A DNA stretch of 35,497 nt from Oligoflexia bacterium (lineage in GTDB: Bacteria > Bdellovibrionota > UBA1018 > CAIPTA01), in NCBI GenBank assembly GCA_023954355.1, contig JAMLID010000031.1:1-35497 (forward strand), given 5' to 3'. A program made the translations under genes and the position numbers. Shown piece by piece: positions 8,044 to 16,278 of this stretch. Numbering within the stretch: position 1 is the first letter of the stretch; every line of letters begins with the position of its first letter. Below the pieces are notes generated by a model that was not told where the DNA came from, did no database searches, and saw nothing but the letters and a program-made list of their open reading frames with translations.

Positions 8044-9030
8044 ATGAAAAATTTAATAGACTCTCATGGTCGTAGTTTTCGATATCTGCGCTTATCTGTA
8101 ACAGATAAGTGTAATTTTCGTTGCACGTATTGTTTGCCGGATGGGTACAAATCTCCTGAAGTAGCTCAGGATAGTGAGCTCTCGGTACAAGAAATTAAAT
8201 CAATTTGTGAAGGCTTTAGTTTGCTTGGATTTGAAAAAGTTCGCCTAACGGGTGGTGAACCTACAATACGCAAAGATTTACTAGGTATAGTTAGATCGGT
8301 AGCTGAAATTAAAAAATTTCAAACCATAGCTCTTTCGACAAACGGACATAATTTAGATCGTCTCGCTAAGCCTTTACGGGAAGCTGGTATTACTGCGATT
8401 AATGTTAGCTTAGATAGTCTTGATAGCAGTCAGTTTCAATCAATCACAGGAAGTAAAAGATTTGATTCTGTTAGGGACGGTATTGAAACAGCTTTAGACT
8501 GTGGCTTTGCTTCTATAAAAGTGAATGCAGTATTATTGCGAGATATTACTGATTTAGAAATTCCACAGTTTTTTGAATGGGTACGTACACGCCCTATTTC
8601 TGTTCGATTTATTGAATTAATGAAAACAGGAAAAAATGGAAATTATTTTAAAAAACACCACATTAGTTGTGGCGAGATTCAATTAGAGCTTCGTAAACGT
8701 GGATGGAAAGTAAAAAAGAGAAATGACTTAGGTGGTCCGGCAGTAGAATATTATCATCCAGATTATAAAGGTACGATTGGGCTGATTGCGCCTTATTCAG
8801 AGGATTTTTGTCAGACCTGTAATCGACTACGTGTCTCGGCTAGAGGAAATCTACGATTATGTCTATTTGGAGAAGAGGATTATTCTCTCAGAAAGCATCT
8901 TATAGATCGAAACTCCCCTGTGCTTGTTGCTTCGGCAGTACGCTCATTAATTGAACGTAAACCAGCCACTCACTATTTGAAAGAAGGAAAATATGGTAAT
9001 ACCTGGAATCTCGCCTCAATCGGCGGCTAG
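8044..9030 (+). CDS. moaA: GTP 3',8-cyclase MoaA
   Basis: 328 residues, first enzyme of molybdenum cofactor synthesis, converting GTP to 3',8-cyclo-GTP. The radical-SAM cluster motif is Cys23-x3-Cys27-x2-Cys30 (CNFRCTYC). The second, substrate-side cluster is in the C-terminal part at about 256-273 (CQTCNRLRVSARGNLRLC). The protein ends in IGG, the conserved di-Gly tail needed for activity in this family. LTGGEP (SAM contact) is also present. It starts at the ATG just after the structured leader and overlaps the next gene by 38 bases. Confidence 0.97.
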   Translation: MKNLIDSHGRSFRYLRLSVTDKCNFRCTYCLPDGYKSPEVAQDSELSVQEIKSICEGFSLLGFEKVRLTGGEPTIRKDLLGIVRSVAEIKKFQTIALSTNGHNLDRLAKPLREAGITAINVSLDSLDSSQFQSITGSKRFDSVRDGIETALDCGFASIKVNAVLLRDITDLEIPQFFEWVRTRPISVRFIELMKTGKNGNYFKKHHISCGEIQLELRKRGWKVKKRNDLGGPAVEYYHPDYKGTIGLIAPYSEDFCQTCNRLRVSARGNLRLCLFGEEDYSLRKHLIDRNSPVLVASAVRSLIERKPATHYLKEGKYGNTWNLASIGG

Positions 9031-10030
9031 TTTTAGAATGATTGATGTAGGAGATAAAAAAGATACAAGGCGAAGAGCATTAGCCACAGGAAGATTTTTT
9101 GCAGATGTTAATACCATTCAACAAATAGTGAAAAAGCAAATTCCCAAGGGTGATGTTTTAGCGTTAGCTGAAATAGCAGGAATTCAAGGAGCAAAGTCCA
9201 CTGCAAATTTGTTGCCTCTATGTCATCCGCTTCCACTACATTCCGTAAGAGTTTGGACAGAGCCTTTTGAAGATTCTATATTAGTTTCATGCGAAGCCGT
9301 TACTACTGGAAAAACTGGAGTAGAAATGGAAGCATTAACAGGCGTTAGTATGGCTTTGCTTTGCATTTACGATTTGACAAAAATGATAGACCCTGTACTG
9401 CGTATAGGAGACATACAATTAGAGATAAAAGAAGGTGGTAAGTCGGGTGTTTGGAAAAATCCAAAACGAATAGAGCAAAGTCATGCCCATTCTGTAGAGA
9501 AAAAATTAAAAAATGTAAATGTTTGTCTATTAACTATTAGTGATCGATGTTCGAAAATGGAAAGTGTTGATACATCAGGACAGCTAATGCGATCTTGGTT
9601 CATTGATAATGGAGCAACTATCGCTGAGCAATTAGTGGTTCCAGACGAAATTGAAACGATAGTCTCTGTTTTGGAGAATTGGATCGAGGCAGGGAATTTA
9701 GCTTTAATTGTTACCACAGGTGGTACAGGCGTTTCTCCTAGAGACTTGACACCAGAAGCTTATCAATTGTTAGTAAAAAAATTAAAGGGTAAAGAGATTC
9801 CTGGAATAGGAGAAATGCTTAGGCACAATGGTGCCCAGTTTACTCAAATGGCATGGTTAAGTCGTTCGATTGGTGTGCTAATTAAAAATACAACACTTAT
9901 TGCCTTACCAGGTAATCCAAAGGCTGTGGATGAAGGGTTAAATATACTTTCTCCAGTGTTTTCTCATTTACTCCATATAAAAAGTGGAGGTGATCATATA
10001 GGAGAACATAATATAAGGGGACACAAATGA
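8993..10030 (+). CDS. MoaC-MoaB/Mog fusion: cyclic pyranopterin monophosphate synthase plus molybdopterin adenylyltransferase-like domain
   Basis: 345 residues with two domains. Residues about 10-158 are MoaC, with MIDVGDKKDTRRRA (16-29), LCHPLPLHSV (76-85) and TGVEMEALTGVSM. Asp127 in IYDLTK is in the position of the catalytic Asp. After a linker of about 15 residues, 174-345 are the MoaB/Mog domain, with LLTISDR, TTGGTGVSPRD and LPGNPKAVDE. MoaC makes cPMP; MoaB/Mog-type domains adenylylate molybdopterin before Mo insertion. AAGGAA lies just before ATG 8993, inside the end of moaA. MoaC-MoaB fusions are known in several bacterial groups. The stop overlaps the next start as ATGA, so the operon is tightly coupled. 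Confidence 0.95.
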   Translation: MVIPGISPQSAASFRMIDVGDKKDTRRRALATGRFFADVNTIQQIVKKQIPKGDVLALAEIAGIQGAKSTANLLPLCHPLPLHSVRVWTEPFEDSILVSCEAVTTGKTGVEMEALTGVSMALLCIYDLTKMIDPVLRIGDIQLEIKEGGKSGVWKNPKRIEQSHAHSVEKKLKNVNVCLLTISDRCSKMESVDTSGQLMRSWFIDNGATIAEQLVVPDEIETIVSVLENWIEAGNLALIVTTGGTGVSPRDLTPEAYQLLVKKLKGKEIPGIGEMLRHNGAQFTQMAWLSRSIGVLIKNTTLIALPGNPKAVDEGLNILSPVFSHLLHIKSGGDHIGEHNIRGHK

Positions 10031-11166
10031 ACCTTGTGCTGAGAAATCTGGTAGGTGCCTTTTCAGATGCAGCTGTTTTGTTTCCTTTATTAATTCTATT
10101 AGTAGCTGGTGGTCAATTTTCTCCAATTCTTTTATATTCTAGTGCTGGTATCGTATATGTATTAGCAGGTTTGTATTTTCGAATCTCTATGCCTGTGCAG
10201 CCTTTAAAATCAATTGTAATTGCTGGAATAGCATTAGGAGCTTCTGCAAGTGAAATGAGGCTTAGTGCTGCATTACTTGGTATTGCGTGTTTGGTAGTAT
10301 TAATTTTTAAATTAGATTCTTGGATGGAGCGAGTGCCATTACGAGTTATTCAACAAGTGCAATTCGGCTTAGGAGCCTTATTATTGCTTCAGGCCATTCG
10401 TACTATTGGCAGCTCAGATTTACAGATTTATGGTGTGGTAATTTTATTGATAGGCATTATGCTTTTGTTGCCCGCATGGAAGGGCATTCCCTGGATGGGA
10501 CTGGTGGCAATTTCAGGCATGATCTATATGTCGATCAAGGGAGCTTCATTTTCTGCTATTCCTCTTAATACGATCCCACAAGACGAGCTACGAACTTCAG
10601 TGGTCCTAGGCCTGTTTTTTCCTCAGCTGGCACTTACTTTTACAAATTCTGTTTTAGGCACTAGAGAGGCTGCGAAAGTGTATTTTCCTCGGCAATCCAA
10701 ATTAGTTACTATAAAAGGTCTGTTGACTTCTATCGGTATAGGAAATCTCTTTATGGCACTCATTGGTGGGCTTCCTTTTTGTCACGGTAGCGGTGGACTT
10801 ACCGCACATGTAAAGGGTGGATCAAATCGATGGTGGTCCAATGTATTTATTGCCGTATTTTTATTTTTAATCGCAATTCAGTATTGGTTACTAGATTCTA
10901 ATAACTTCAAAGTGCCTGTAGTATTGGTTGCCTCACTTCTTTTCGTAACAGGGATTCATCATTTTCGTTTAGCACAAGAAACATTTTTTCAAAGATGGGG
11001 GGTATTGCGTTTATTAACAGCTTTCCTAATTGTAATACTTACTCAAAACTTACTTTATGTTTTGAGTGCAGCTTTCCTTATGGAGTTTTTTGAAAAAATA
11101 TGGCTAAAGATTCAGCCCAAAGTACATCTAAATCATGTCGGGAGCGAAAATGATTTCATACGTTGA
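10027..11166 (+). CDS. MOT1/SulP-like molybdate (or sulfate) transporter
   Basis: 379 residues, almost entirely hydrophobic helices (about ten membrane segments). Two motifs place it in the MOT1-type branch of the sulfate-permease superfamily: SMPVQPLKSI at about residues 54-63 and GGLPFCHGSGGLTAH at about 249-263. Plant and algal MOT1 proteins import molybdate. The bacterial members are often annotated as putative sulfate/molybdate transporters. Placement between moaC-mog and moeA, with overlapping starts on both sides, strongly suggests molybdate supply for the cofactor. No ModABC transporter is encoded in the window, so this may be the island's own molybdate importer. Confidence 0.85.
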   Translation: MNLVLRNLVGAFSDAAVLFPLLILLVAGGQFSPILLYSSAGIVYVLAGLYFRISMPVQPLKSIVIAGIALGASASEMRLSAALLGIACLVVLIFKLDSWMERVPLRVIQQVQFGLGALLLLQAIRTIGSSDLQIYGVVILLIGIMLLLPAWKGIPWMGLVAISGMIYMSIKGASFSAIPLNTIPQDELRTSVVLGLFFPQLALTFTNSVLGTREAAKVYFPRQSKLVTIKGLLTSIGIGNLFMALIGGLPFCHGSGGLTAHVKGGSNRWWSNVFIAVFLFLIAIQYWLLDSNNFKVPVVLVASLLFVTGIHHFRLAQETFFQRWGVLRLLTAFLIVILTQNLLYVLSAAFLMEFFEKIWLKIQPKVHLNHVGSENDFIR

Positions 11167-12418
11167 TGCAATAAATATATTAAATGAAGTAGCAGAACAA
11201 TTACCTAAGAATGAAACCGAAGTACTGCTAACGAAATCTTTAGGATCAGTACTGAGTAGGGATGTATTTGGCCGAGAAGATATTCCACACTTCAATAATT
11301 CTGCTATGGATGGATTTGCAGTAAATGCCGAGGCGACAGTGAACGCTACAAAAGACAATCCAATTCGTTTTTATGTCGAATCTTCTATTGCTGCAGGAGA
11401 TTCACCCTCGATGCAGGAAATCAAAAACCCATTACTTGCTGTAGAAATCATGACTGGTGCTGCCATGCCTAAAGGATGTTTAAATGCAGTAGTTAGAGTG
11501 GAAGACACTGAAATAGTAGAAGTGAATGGTAAAAAAGAAGCCCGCCTCTTTAAGCCAGTTCGACTTTTGGAAAATGTTCGAGTACAAGCCAGTGATTTTC
11601 GTGCGAATGATCTAATCGCAGAAAAAGGGACAGTTGTGGACTCTGAATATTTAATGGCGCTTGCTAGTCAGGGGATTTCCTCACTTTGGGTGAGAAAGCG
11701 TTTAAAAGTAGCAGTGATTTCTACTGGAAAAGAGCTCAGAGCAGTTGAGCAAGAAAGAACAATCCCTACACAAATTTGGAATTCGTCTGGTCCGTACTTA
11801 GTTTCGACTTTAAACGAACTGGGATGCGATGTAGTTGATCTTGGTATCATTCAAGATGATCCCGCTATTTTCTCTCGATTAGTAAAAAAAGGGTTACAGG
11901 AAGGTATTGATGTTTTTTTGAGTACAGGCGCTGTTTCTATGGGTAAGCACGACTTTGTGGTTGAAAGCTTAGAAAGGCTTGGGGCAAATGTGAGATTTCA
12001 TAAAACGTCTATACGGCCAGGAAAACCCATTTGCTTTGCAGAATTTTCTAAAGAAAAAGCTGTGTTTTTTGGTTTACCAGGAAATCCTGTTTCCACTGCA
12101 GTAGGGATGAAGTTTTTTGTTAGTCCTTTTCTAAGAACTCGCCTGGGGGTCGGTAATGATAACGGATTTAGCGCAAAACTTAAAAACGATATTTGCAAGC
12201 CAGAGTCCCTGCGTTGTTTTTATAAAGGCGTAGTTGAATTGAGCAAAGAAGGTATAGTAGCTGAAATTCTTAAAAGGCAAGAATCATATGTCTTGAGTAG
12301 TTTGATTCGAGCCAATTGCTGGATTGAGTTACCAGAAAATAAGGCCGAGCTCAGTAAGGATTCTACAGTTCGTATTTTTCCATTAATTAATTCTTTCAAA
12401 AAAGGGATATTTTTATGA
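11150..12418 (+). CDS. moeA: Molybdopterin molybdenumtransferase MoeA
   Basis: 422 residues. ATG 11150 is preferred over 11135 because GGGAG (11140-11144) is properly spaced for it; both overlap the transporter gene. MoeA inserts molybdate into adenylylated molybdopterin. Visible motifs are NNSAMDGFAV near the N-terminus, ISTGKEL at the start of the MoCF-like domain, STGAVSMGKHDFV (many relatives have TGGVSMGDYD) and RPGKPICFA plus FGLPGNPVS. The C-terminal beta domain is present. The stop overlaps the moaD start by ATGA. Confidence 0.95.
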   Translation: MISYVDAINILNEVAEQLPKNETEVLLTKSLGSVLSRDVFGREDIPHFNNSAMDGFAVNAEATVNATKDNPIRFYVESSIAAGDSPSMQEIKNPLLAVEIMTGAAMPKGCLNAVVRVEDTEIVEVNGKKEARLFKPVRLLENVRVQASDFRANDLIAEKGTVVDSEYLMALASQGISSLWVRKRLKVAVISTGKELRAVEQERTIPTQIWNSSGPYLVSTLNELGCDVVDLGIIQDDPAIFSRLVKKGLQEGIDVFLSTGAVSMGKHDFVVESLERLGANVRFHKTSIRPGKPICFAEFSKEKAVFFGLPGNPVSTAVGMKFFVSPFLRTRLGVGNDNGFSAKLKNDICKPESLRCFYKGVVELSKEGIVAEILKRQESYVLSSLIRANCWIELPENKAELSKDSTVRIFPLINSFKKGIFL

Positions 12419-12681
12419 TCACAGTTAAATTAAGATTATTTGGGGCTTTTCGAAGATATTCAAAAAATTCACATATTTCTATCACTGTACCTTCTAAATG
12501 TAGTGTTCAAACATTTAGAGAGTGTGTTGAAGAGGAGTTAAATCTCCTAAGACCGGATTTAAATGATGGGAAATTAGTTTATGAGTCAGCTTTGGCTAAT
12601 GAAACAGAAATACTTAATGAGAGTACAGAAATATCTGAATCCTGTGATCTTGCGATTCTCCCGCCTGTATGTGGAGGTTAG
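12415..12681 (+). CDS. moaD: Molybdopterin synthase small subunit MoaD
   Basis: 88 residues with the ubiquitin-like MoaD pattern: MITVKLRLFGAFR at the N-terminus and a tail ending LPPVCGG. The terminal Gly-Gly is the site that MoeB adenylylates and that then carries the thiocarboxylate sulfur for dithiolene formation. It overlaps moeA by ATGA and is followed 4 bases later by moaE, its partner subunit. Slightly longer than usual because of an acidic Asn/Glu-rich segment at about 60-78. Confidence 0.93.
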   Translation: MITVKLRLFGAFRRYSKNSHISITVPSKCSVQTFRECVEEELNLLRPDLNDGKLVYESALANETEILNESTEISESCDLAILPPVCGG

Positions 12682-12685
12682 AAAT

Positions 12686-13162
12686 ATGAAAAATAATATT
12701 GAGTGTAAGATTGTAGAAAGTAAAGTATCCGAAACTGAAATTTTTCAAAAAGTGCATAGGCCAGAAAATGGTGGTATGAATTTCTTTTTTGGGTCGGTAC
12801 GCGACTTCAATGCAGATAAAAAGGTGATAGCCGTTTCTTATGATTCCTTTGAGCCTCTTGCAATAAAAGTTCTAGAAGAAATATCAAAAGAAGCCATAGT
12901 AAAATGGGGAGATTCTTTAAATATTTACGTTGTACATCGAGTTGGTAGATTGAAATGTGGTGAAATTAGTGTTGGCGTGGGGGTCAGCTCACGTCATCGT
13001 GATGAGTCTTACCAAGCCTCACGCTACATTATTGAACAGCTAAAGAACAGAGTGCCGATTTGGAAAAAAGAAACATATGAAAACGGTGAAACTGCCTGGC
13101 TTAGAGGCCATGCACTTTGCTCACATGCTAAAGAACACGTAAGAAACTATGAGCACAGATAG
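12686..13162 (+). CDS. moaE: Molybdopterin synthase catalytic subunit MoaE
   Basis: 158 residues from ATG 12686. The frame stays open upstream to 12581 inside moaD, but GGAGG (12673-12677) fits ATG 12686, and the MoaE homology begins there. Motifs are GGMNFFFGSVRDFN, YDSFEPLA, VVHRVGRLKCGE and VGVSSRHRDESYQAS. The Lys of PIWKKE is in the position of the catalytic Lys. It converts cPMP to molybdopterin with MoaD. Placed directly after moaD, as is usual. Confidence 0.95.
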   Translation: MKNNIECKIVESKVSETEIFQKVHRPENGGMNFFFGSVRDFNADKKVIAVSYDSFEPLAIKVLEEISKEAIVKWGDSLNIYVVHRVGRLKCGEISVGVGVSSRHRDESYQASRYIIEQLKNRVPIWKKETYENGETAWLRGHALCSHAKEHVRNYEHR

Positions 13163-13174
13163 GTAGAGAAATCA

Positions 13175-13789
13175 GTGGATAGTAACATTAAAAATAGATT
13201 TTTAGGTGTCGTATTGGCCGGTGGGCTCTCTTCACGTATGGGGGTTGACAAAAAATTCATCGCTTATAAAGGTAAGAATCTATTGGAGCATGCAATCGAT
13301 TTACTAGCTAGTGTAGTCGGTGGAGAAAATGTTTTAATTAGTGGGTTTACCTATAGAGATAAACCAGCTGTATCAGACCTAATTAAGAATATTGGCCCTA
13401 TTGGGGGCTTGGCCTCTGTTATTCAAAGCGATAATGTTTCTATAGATGATAAACTTTTGTTAATACCAGTTGATATGCCGGGATTGACTGTTGGTATTTT
13501 AAAAAATCTATATTTTTATATGGAAAATTCAACATTAAGAGAAGCTATCGGAGTTCAGTATCATGGAAGAGAGCTTCCTGTTGCATTTAGAATTACTGAT
13601 AGCGTTTATGAAACAGTTTCTGAAATGTGTCTTGAACAAACACCGATAAGAGATCGTTCGTTGCGAAATCTTTGGAAGTTACTCAATTTTCATATGTTGC
13701 CCAATTCGACAGCAAATGATGCCTTTTTCAAAAACATTAACACTCAAAGCGAATGGCAAAATTTTTTAAGGGATAATGATGAATATTAA
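13175..13789 (+). CDS. mobA: Molybdenum cofactor guanylyltransferase MobA
   Basis: 204 residues from a GTG start at 13175. The nucleotidyltransferase signature is VLAGGLSSRMGVDKKF (13-28), and VDMPG carries the metal-binding Asp. MobA adds GMP to Mo-molybdopterin to make the bis-MGD cofactor used by all DMSO-reductase-family enzymes, which is what the upstream alpha subunit requires. The C-terminal part is Asn- and Phe-rich and less well conserved. It overlaps the following small gene by 11-14 bases depending on that gene's start. No mobB is present; it is dispensable in other bacteria. Confidence 0.92.
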   Translation: MDSNIKNRFLGVVLAGGLSSRMGVDKKFIAYKGKNLLEHAIDLLASVVGGENVLISGFTYRDKPAVSDLIKNIGPIGGLASVIQSDNVSIDDKLLLIPVDMPGLTVGILKNLYFYMENSTLREAIGVQYHGRELPVAFRITDSVYETVSEMCLEQTPIRDRSLRNLWKLLNFHMLPNSTANDAFFKNINTQSEWQNFLRDNDEY

Positions 13790-14123
13790 ATGGAAAAAAA
13801 GTGGCTTAGCAATAAAATTGTCACCGGAAGAATTCGTAAATTTCAACGAGCTTAAAAAATTGCATTCTACCTTTCCGATTAACTCAACTCAAAGTCTTTT
13901 ATGTGACTTGATTCTTGGAGAATCTTTCTTATTAGAATTAAGAGATATGAGTTTAAATATCGTAGTGACCAAGGAAATGTTGCAAGAGCTATATTCTGGA
14001 ATAAAAACCGGTAAAAAGTCTGAACATGAAATAAAAAAAATAGAGAAAGATGTTATTTTTTCTTTAGAAATCGACTATTTTAAATCAAAAAGTTTTAATT
14101 TTCTAAATATGAAAGAAATTTGA
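13779..14123 (+). CDS. Small protein of unknown function inside the Moco operon
   Basis: 114 residues starting MNIKWKKSGLAIKLSPEEF (ATG 13776 is one codon upstream; AAGGG at 13768-13772 suits 13779). No signal peptide or membrane helix; Lys/Glu-rich, with a single Cys in LLCDLILGES. The beginning, a short basic strand followed by KLSPEEF, faintly resembles small DUF7009-type proteins, but I would not assign it. It overlaps mobA and is followed without a gap by moeB (TGA then ATG), so it is certainly co-translated with Moco genes. A cofactor-related accessory role is inferred from position only. Confidence 0.7.
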   Translation: MNIKWKKSGLAIKLSPEEFVNFNELKKLHSTFPINSTQSLLCDLILGESFLLELRDMSLNIVVTKEMLQELYSGIKTGKKSEHEIKKIEKDVIFSLEIDYFKSKSFNFLNMKEI

Positions 14124-15224
14124 ATGAAGCCCAATAATCGCTTTAGTAGACAAAAAAATCTTACTGACTTTGGCTCAGAAGGGCAAAATATTTTACAGCG
14201 TTCAAGTGTCTTAATTATTGGTTGTGGTGGCTTGGGATCACCAGTAGCAATGTATCTGGCCTCTGCAGGAGTTGGACGTCTTGGTTTAGTCGACCCTGAT
14301 AGGGTCGATCTGAGTAATTTGCAAAGACAGATTATATTTTCCGAAAAGGACATTAGAAAAGAAAAAGTACTTGTGGCGCAAGAAAAACTTATGGAAATGA
14401 ATTCTTCAGCTAAAGTAGAGGCTTATCTGAAGAAATTTTCTGGAGATTGGGCACTAGAAATAGCAAAAGATTTTGATCTGCTAATTGATTGCTCAGATAA
14501 TTTTCAGACAAAGTATCTCCTTAATGATCTTGCATTAGTATTAAAAAAACCCTTTGTCCAAGCATCAGTAACTGGGTTTGAGGGTAGATTGATGTCTTAT
14601 ATCCCGGGAAAGGGTCCTTGCTTTCGTTGCTTGTATCCAAATGTACCCAAAACTAAAATTGGGAATTGCCAAGAGGAGGGAGTTCTGGGACCCACTGTAG
14701 GTGTGATCGGCAGCTGGCAAGCTTTAGAGAGTATAAAAGTTTTATTAAATATTTCTGGCCATGATAAATTTAAAATTTTAGAAGATAATCTACTTGCGTT
14801 TGATTTTTTAACTAACTCACAATATTCGTATCAGTTCCCTGTTCGTGCCGAATGTCTTTGTCAGATGGATTCTAAAAAAATACCTTTAGGACAAGATTTT
14901 GAATCATGTGATTTTAAAGTGGATGTTGAGTGCATTTCTTGGCAAGAATCTTGTTTAATGCCAAAAGTTAAGTATATAGATGTTCGTGAAGAAAATGAAT
15001 TAGAATCAGGCACGATTCCTGGGGGAATACATTGGCCATTGAGTTGTTTGCTGAAAAATAAATTTCCAGATAGTATACCTACAGACAGTACATTAGTTGT
15101 GTATTGTTCAAAAGGTATTAGATCGCAACAAGCTGTTTCCCTTATGAAAGGGAAAATAGATCATGTACGTATTTATTCTTTACTAGGAGGAATAAATGCT
15201 TATTCACTACGGTCTATATTGTGA
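14124..15224 (+). CDS. moeB: MoeB/ThiF-type adenylyltransferase fused to a rhodanese domain
   Basis: 366 residues. Residues 1-250 are the E1-like adenylyltransferase, with the nucleotide loop IIGCGGLGSP (31-40), VDLSNLQRQ, LIDCSDNFQTK and CFRCLYP. The usual second zinc Cys pair (CPxC) appears here as ECLCQ, a shorter CxC. Residues about 275-366 are a rhodanese domain with YIDVREENE and the active loop VVYCSKGIRS, where Cys328 is the sulfur carrier. MoeB activates the MoaD C-terminus; the rhodanese domain can donate the sulfur, as in MOCS3/MoeZ-type fusions. This is the last intact gene of the island; transposon remnants follow immediately. Confidence 0.93.
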   Translation: MKPNNRFSRQKNLTDFGSEGQNILQRSSVLIIGCGGLGSPVAMYLASAGVGRLGLVDPDRVDLSNLQRQIIFSEKDIRKEKVLVAQEKLMEMNSSAKVEAYLKKFSGDWALEIAKDFDLLIDCSDNFQTKYLLNDLALVLKKPFVQASVTGFEGRLMSYIPGKGPCFRCLYPNVPKTKIGNCQEEGVLGPTVGVIGSWQALESIKVLLNISGHDKFKILEDNLLAFDFLTNSQYSYQFPVRAECLCQMDSKKIPLGQDFESCDFKVDVECISWQESCLMPKVKYIDVREENELESGTIPGGIHWPLSCLLKNKFPDSIPTDSTLVVYCSKGIRSQQAVSLMKGKIDHVRIYSLLGGINAYSLRSIL

Positions 15225-15273
15225 AAGTAGCCTACTAGTGGGAGGCAGCATATAAGCTCGCGAGGAGAAAACT

Positions 15274-15570
15274 AAAATACTAGATCGTCTTGCTAGTGAT
15301 TTAAAGTTAGCGGCATCAAATGCCATTAGCGATTTGATGGGTGCAGAAATGACTTTCTCTGGATCAGCAGGATAATAAAAGAAATGGCTTTAGGGTTTGT
15401 GAATATGCCACCAAAGGACTGGGCGCTTTGCGAATAAAAGTGCCAACTGATAGGAAGAGAAGATTTTAAAGTAATATTGTTCCAAAAGGTGAAAAAATTG
15501 ATTCTATGATAAAAGAAGATTTGGCCGTATTACACCTGGCAGGGATTTCCAAAAGAATATTTGGAAAGAA
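15274..15570 (+). pseudogene. Decayed IS256-family transposase remnant
   Basis: Fragments of a transposase are readable in different frames with stops between them. One piece begins at 15274 (KILDRLASDLKLAAS). A second begins near 15413 with KGLGALRIKVPTDRKRRF, a stop, then SNIVPKGEKIDSMIKED and LHLAGISKRIFG. The order ALRI-VPRDR-...-IVPK-...-GMS-R-I is the N-terminal half of IS256-type (mutator) transposases. The conserved later catalytic region is missing. Frameshifts and stops show it is long dead. Confidence 0.6.
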
Positions 15571-15601
15571 TATTTAAAAGCACTAGTGCAAGAACTTCAT
15601 G

Positions 15602-15656
15602 GAGGCAAGGCTGCCTCTACCCCGTCTGAATTCAAAAATATGAACTCCTGACGGGG
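15602..15656. repeat. Two inverted repeats within the transposon graveyard
   Basis: GAGGCA-AGGC-TGCCTC (15602-15617) is a perfect 6-bp hairpin. CCCCGTC (15620-15626) pairs perfectly with GACGGGG (15650-15656) across a 23-base gap. They lie between the IS256-like and IS66-like remnants and could be relic element ends or terminators. No T-tract follows either. Confidence 0.45.
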
Positions 15657-15661
15657 AATAT

Positions 15662-16006
15662 CGACGACTTACTGCACATGCTCGGCAGAATTTTTTTAAA
15701 ATGTGGCCTAAATATAAAGAGATACAATTTTACTTGGATCATTTTCACGAAATCTATCAATTGAATAAAAAAGCAAAGGGTCAAGATCCGCTAATAGTTT
15801 TAGAAATTAGAGAAGAAATGCGGCTGCGGTTTGAGGTGATGAAGCAAAAGACGATGGAGGAGCTCTCACGTCAGCCATATTATTTTCCATAGTGGAATCC
15901 TGTAAATTACCAAGTTAATCCGCGTCAGTACTTTGAATCCCTGGTAACTGATTTACTTGATGGGGACTCACCTTATACACCTGTAGATTACAATAAATCC
16001 AACTAA
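15662..16006 (+). pseudogene. IS66-family transposase (TnpC) remnant, deleted and frameshifted
   Basis: The frame from 15662 reads RRLTAHARQNFFKMWPKYK, then EIYQLNKKAKGQDP and LEIREEMRLRFEVMKQK. It meets a stop at 15890-15892 and in the same frame continues NPRQYFESLVTDLLDG to YNKSN and a stop at 16004-16006. This matches the C-terminal third of IS66 TnpC (AHARRKFF..., elY.iEr..., then TCKlnG-inPreYl...LLP.NYK). ESCKL, equivalent to the family's TCKL, is readable in the neighbouring frame at about 15893-15910, so there is a frameshift there. The segment with the DNNxAE catalytic Glu has been deleted. An ATG at 15701 gives only a 63-codon open frame and should not be called a gene. Confidence 0.65.
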
Positions 16007-16037
16007 TCAATACGGGCAGGTTCGATGATGTTCGCTT

Positions 16038-16229
16038 CTACCTGTATAGGTAAAGAATTAGCATAGCGATGAGGAGTTTTTTTTGTTCTACTAAGGCACA
16101 CTGCCCCATGGTTTTATAGCGATCAATTAACTTATATGCAGTTGGTCTTGTTATCCCAAACTCTCTACAAAGAGGGGCTATTTTTTCGCCCTCTAAGTAC
16201 CTGGTTATAAATTTAAGTTTCTCATCCAT
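16038..16229 (-). pseudogene. Truncated IS481-family transposase N-terminus
   Basis: 63 codons on the minus strand from ATG 16229. It reads MDEKLKFITRYLEGEKIAPL, then CREFGITRPTAYKLIDRYK, the helix-turn-helix that opens IS481-type transposases (family pattern CREFGISRKTGYKW-DRY). The frame runs into unrelated sequence after VEQKK and stops, so the whole DDE catalytic domain is missing. The terminal region to its right (16279-16328) is consistent with the element's end. Confidence 0.75.
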
Positions 16230-16278
16230 TTTATTTCACTCCTTCCAACCCATTAGAATCTCTCCTAGTTTGGAAAAG

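Noticed and set aside
12581..12685. Upstream extension of moaE
   Set aside because: It lies inside moaD, shows no MoaE homology, and GGAGG is placed for ATG 12686.
15701..15892. 63-codon open frame called as a gene
   Set aside because: It is the middle of a decayed IS66 transposase; homology continues on both sides of its start and stop.
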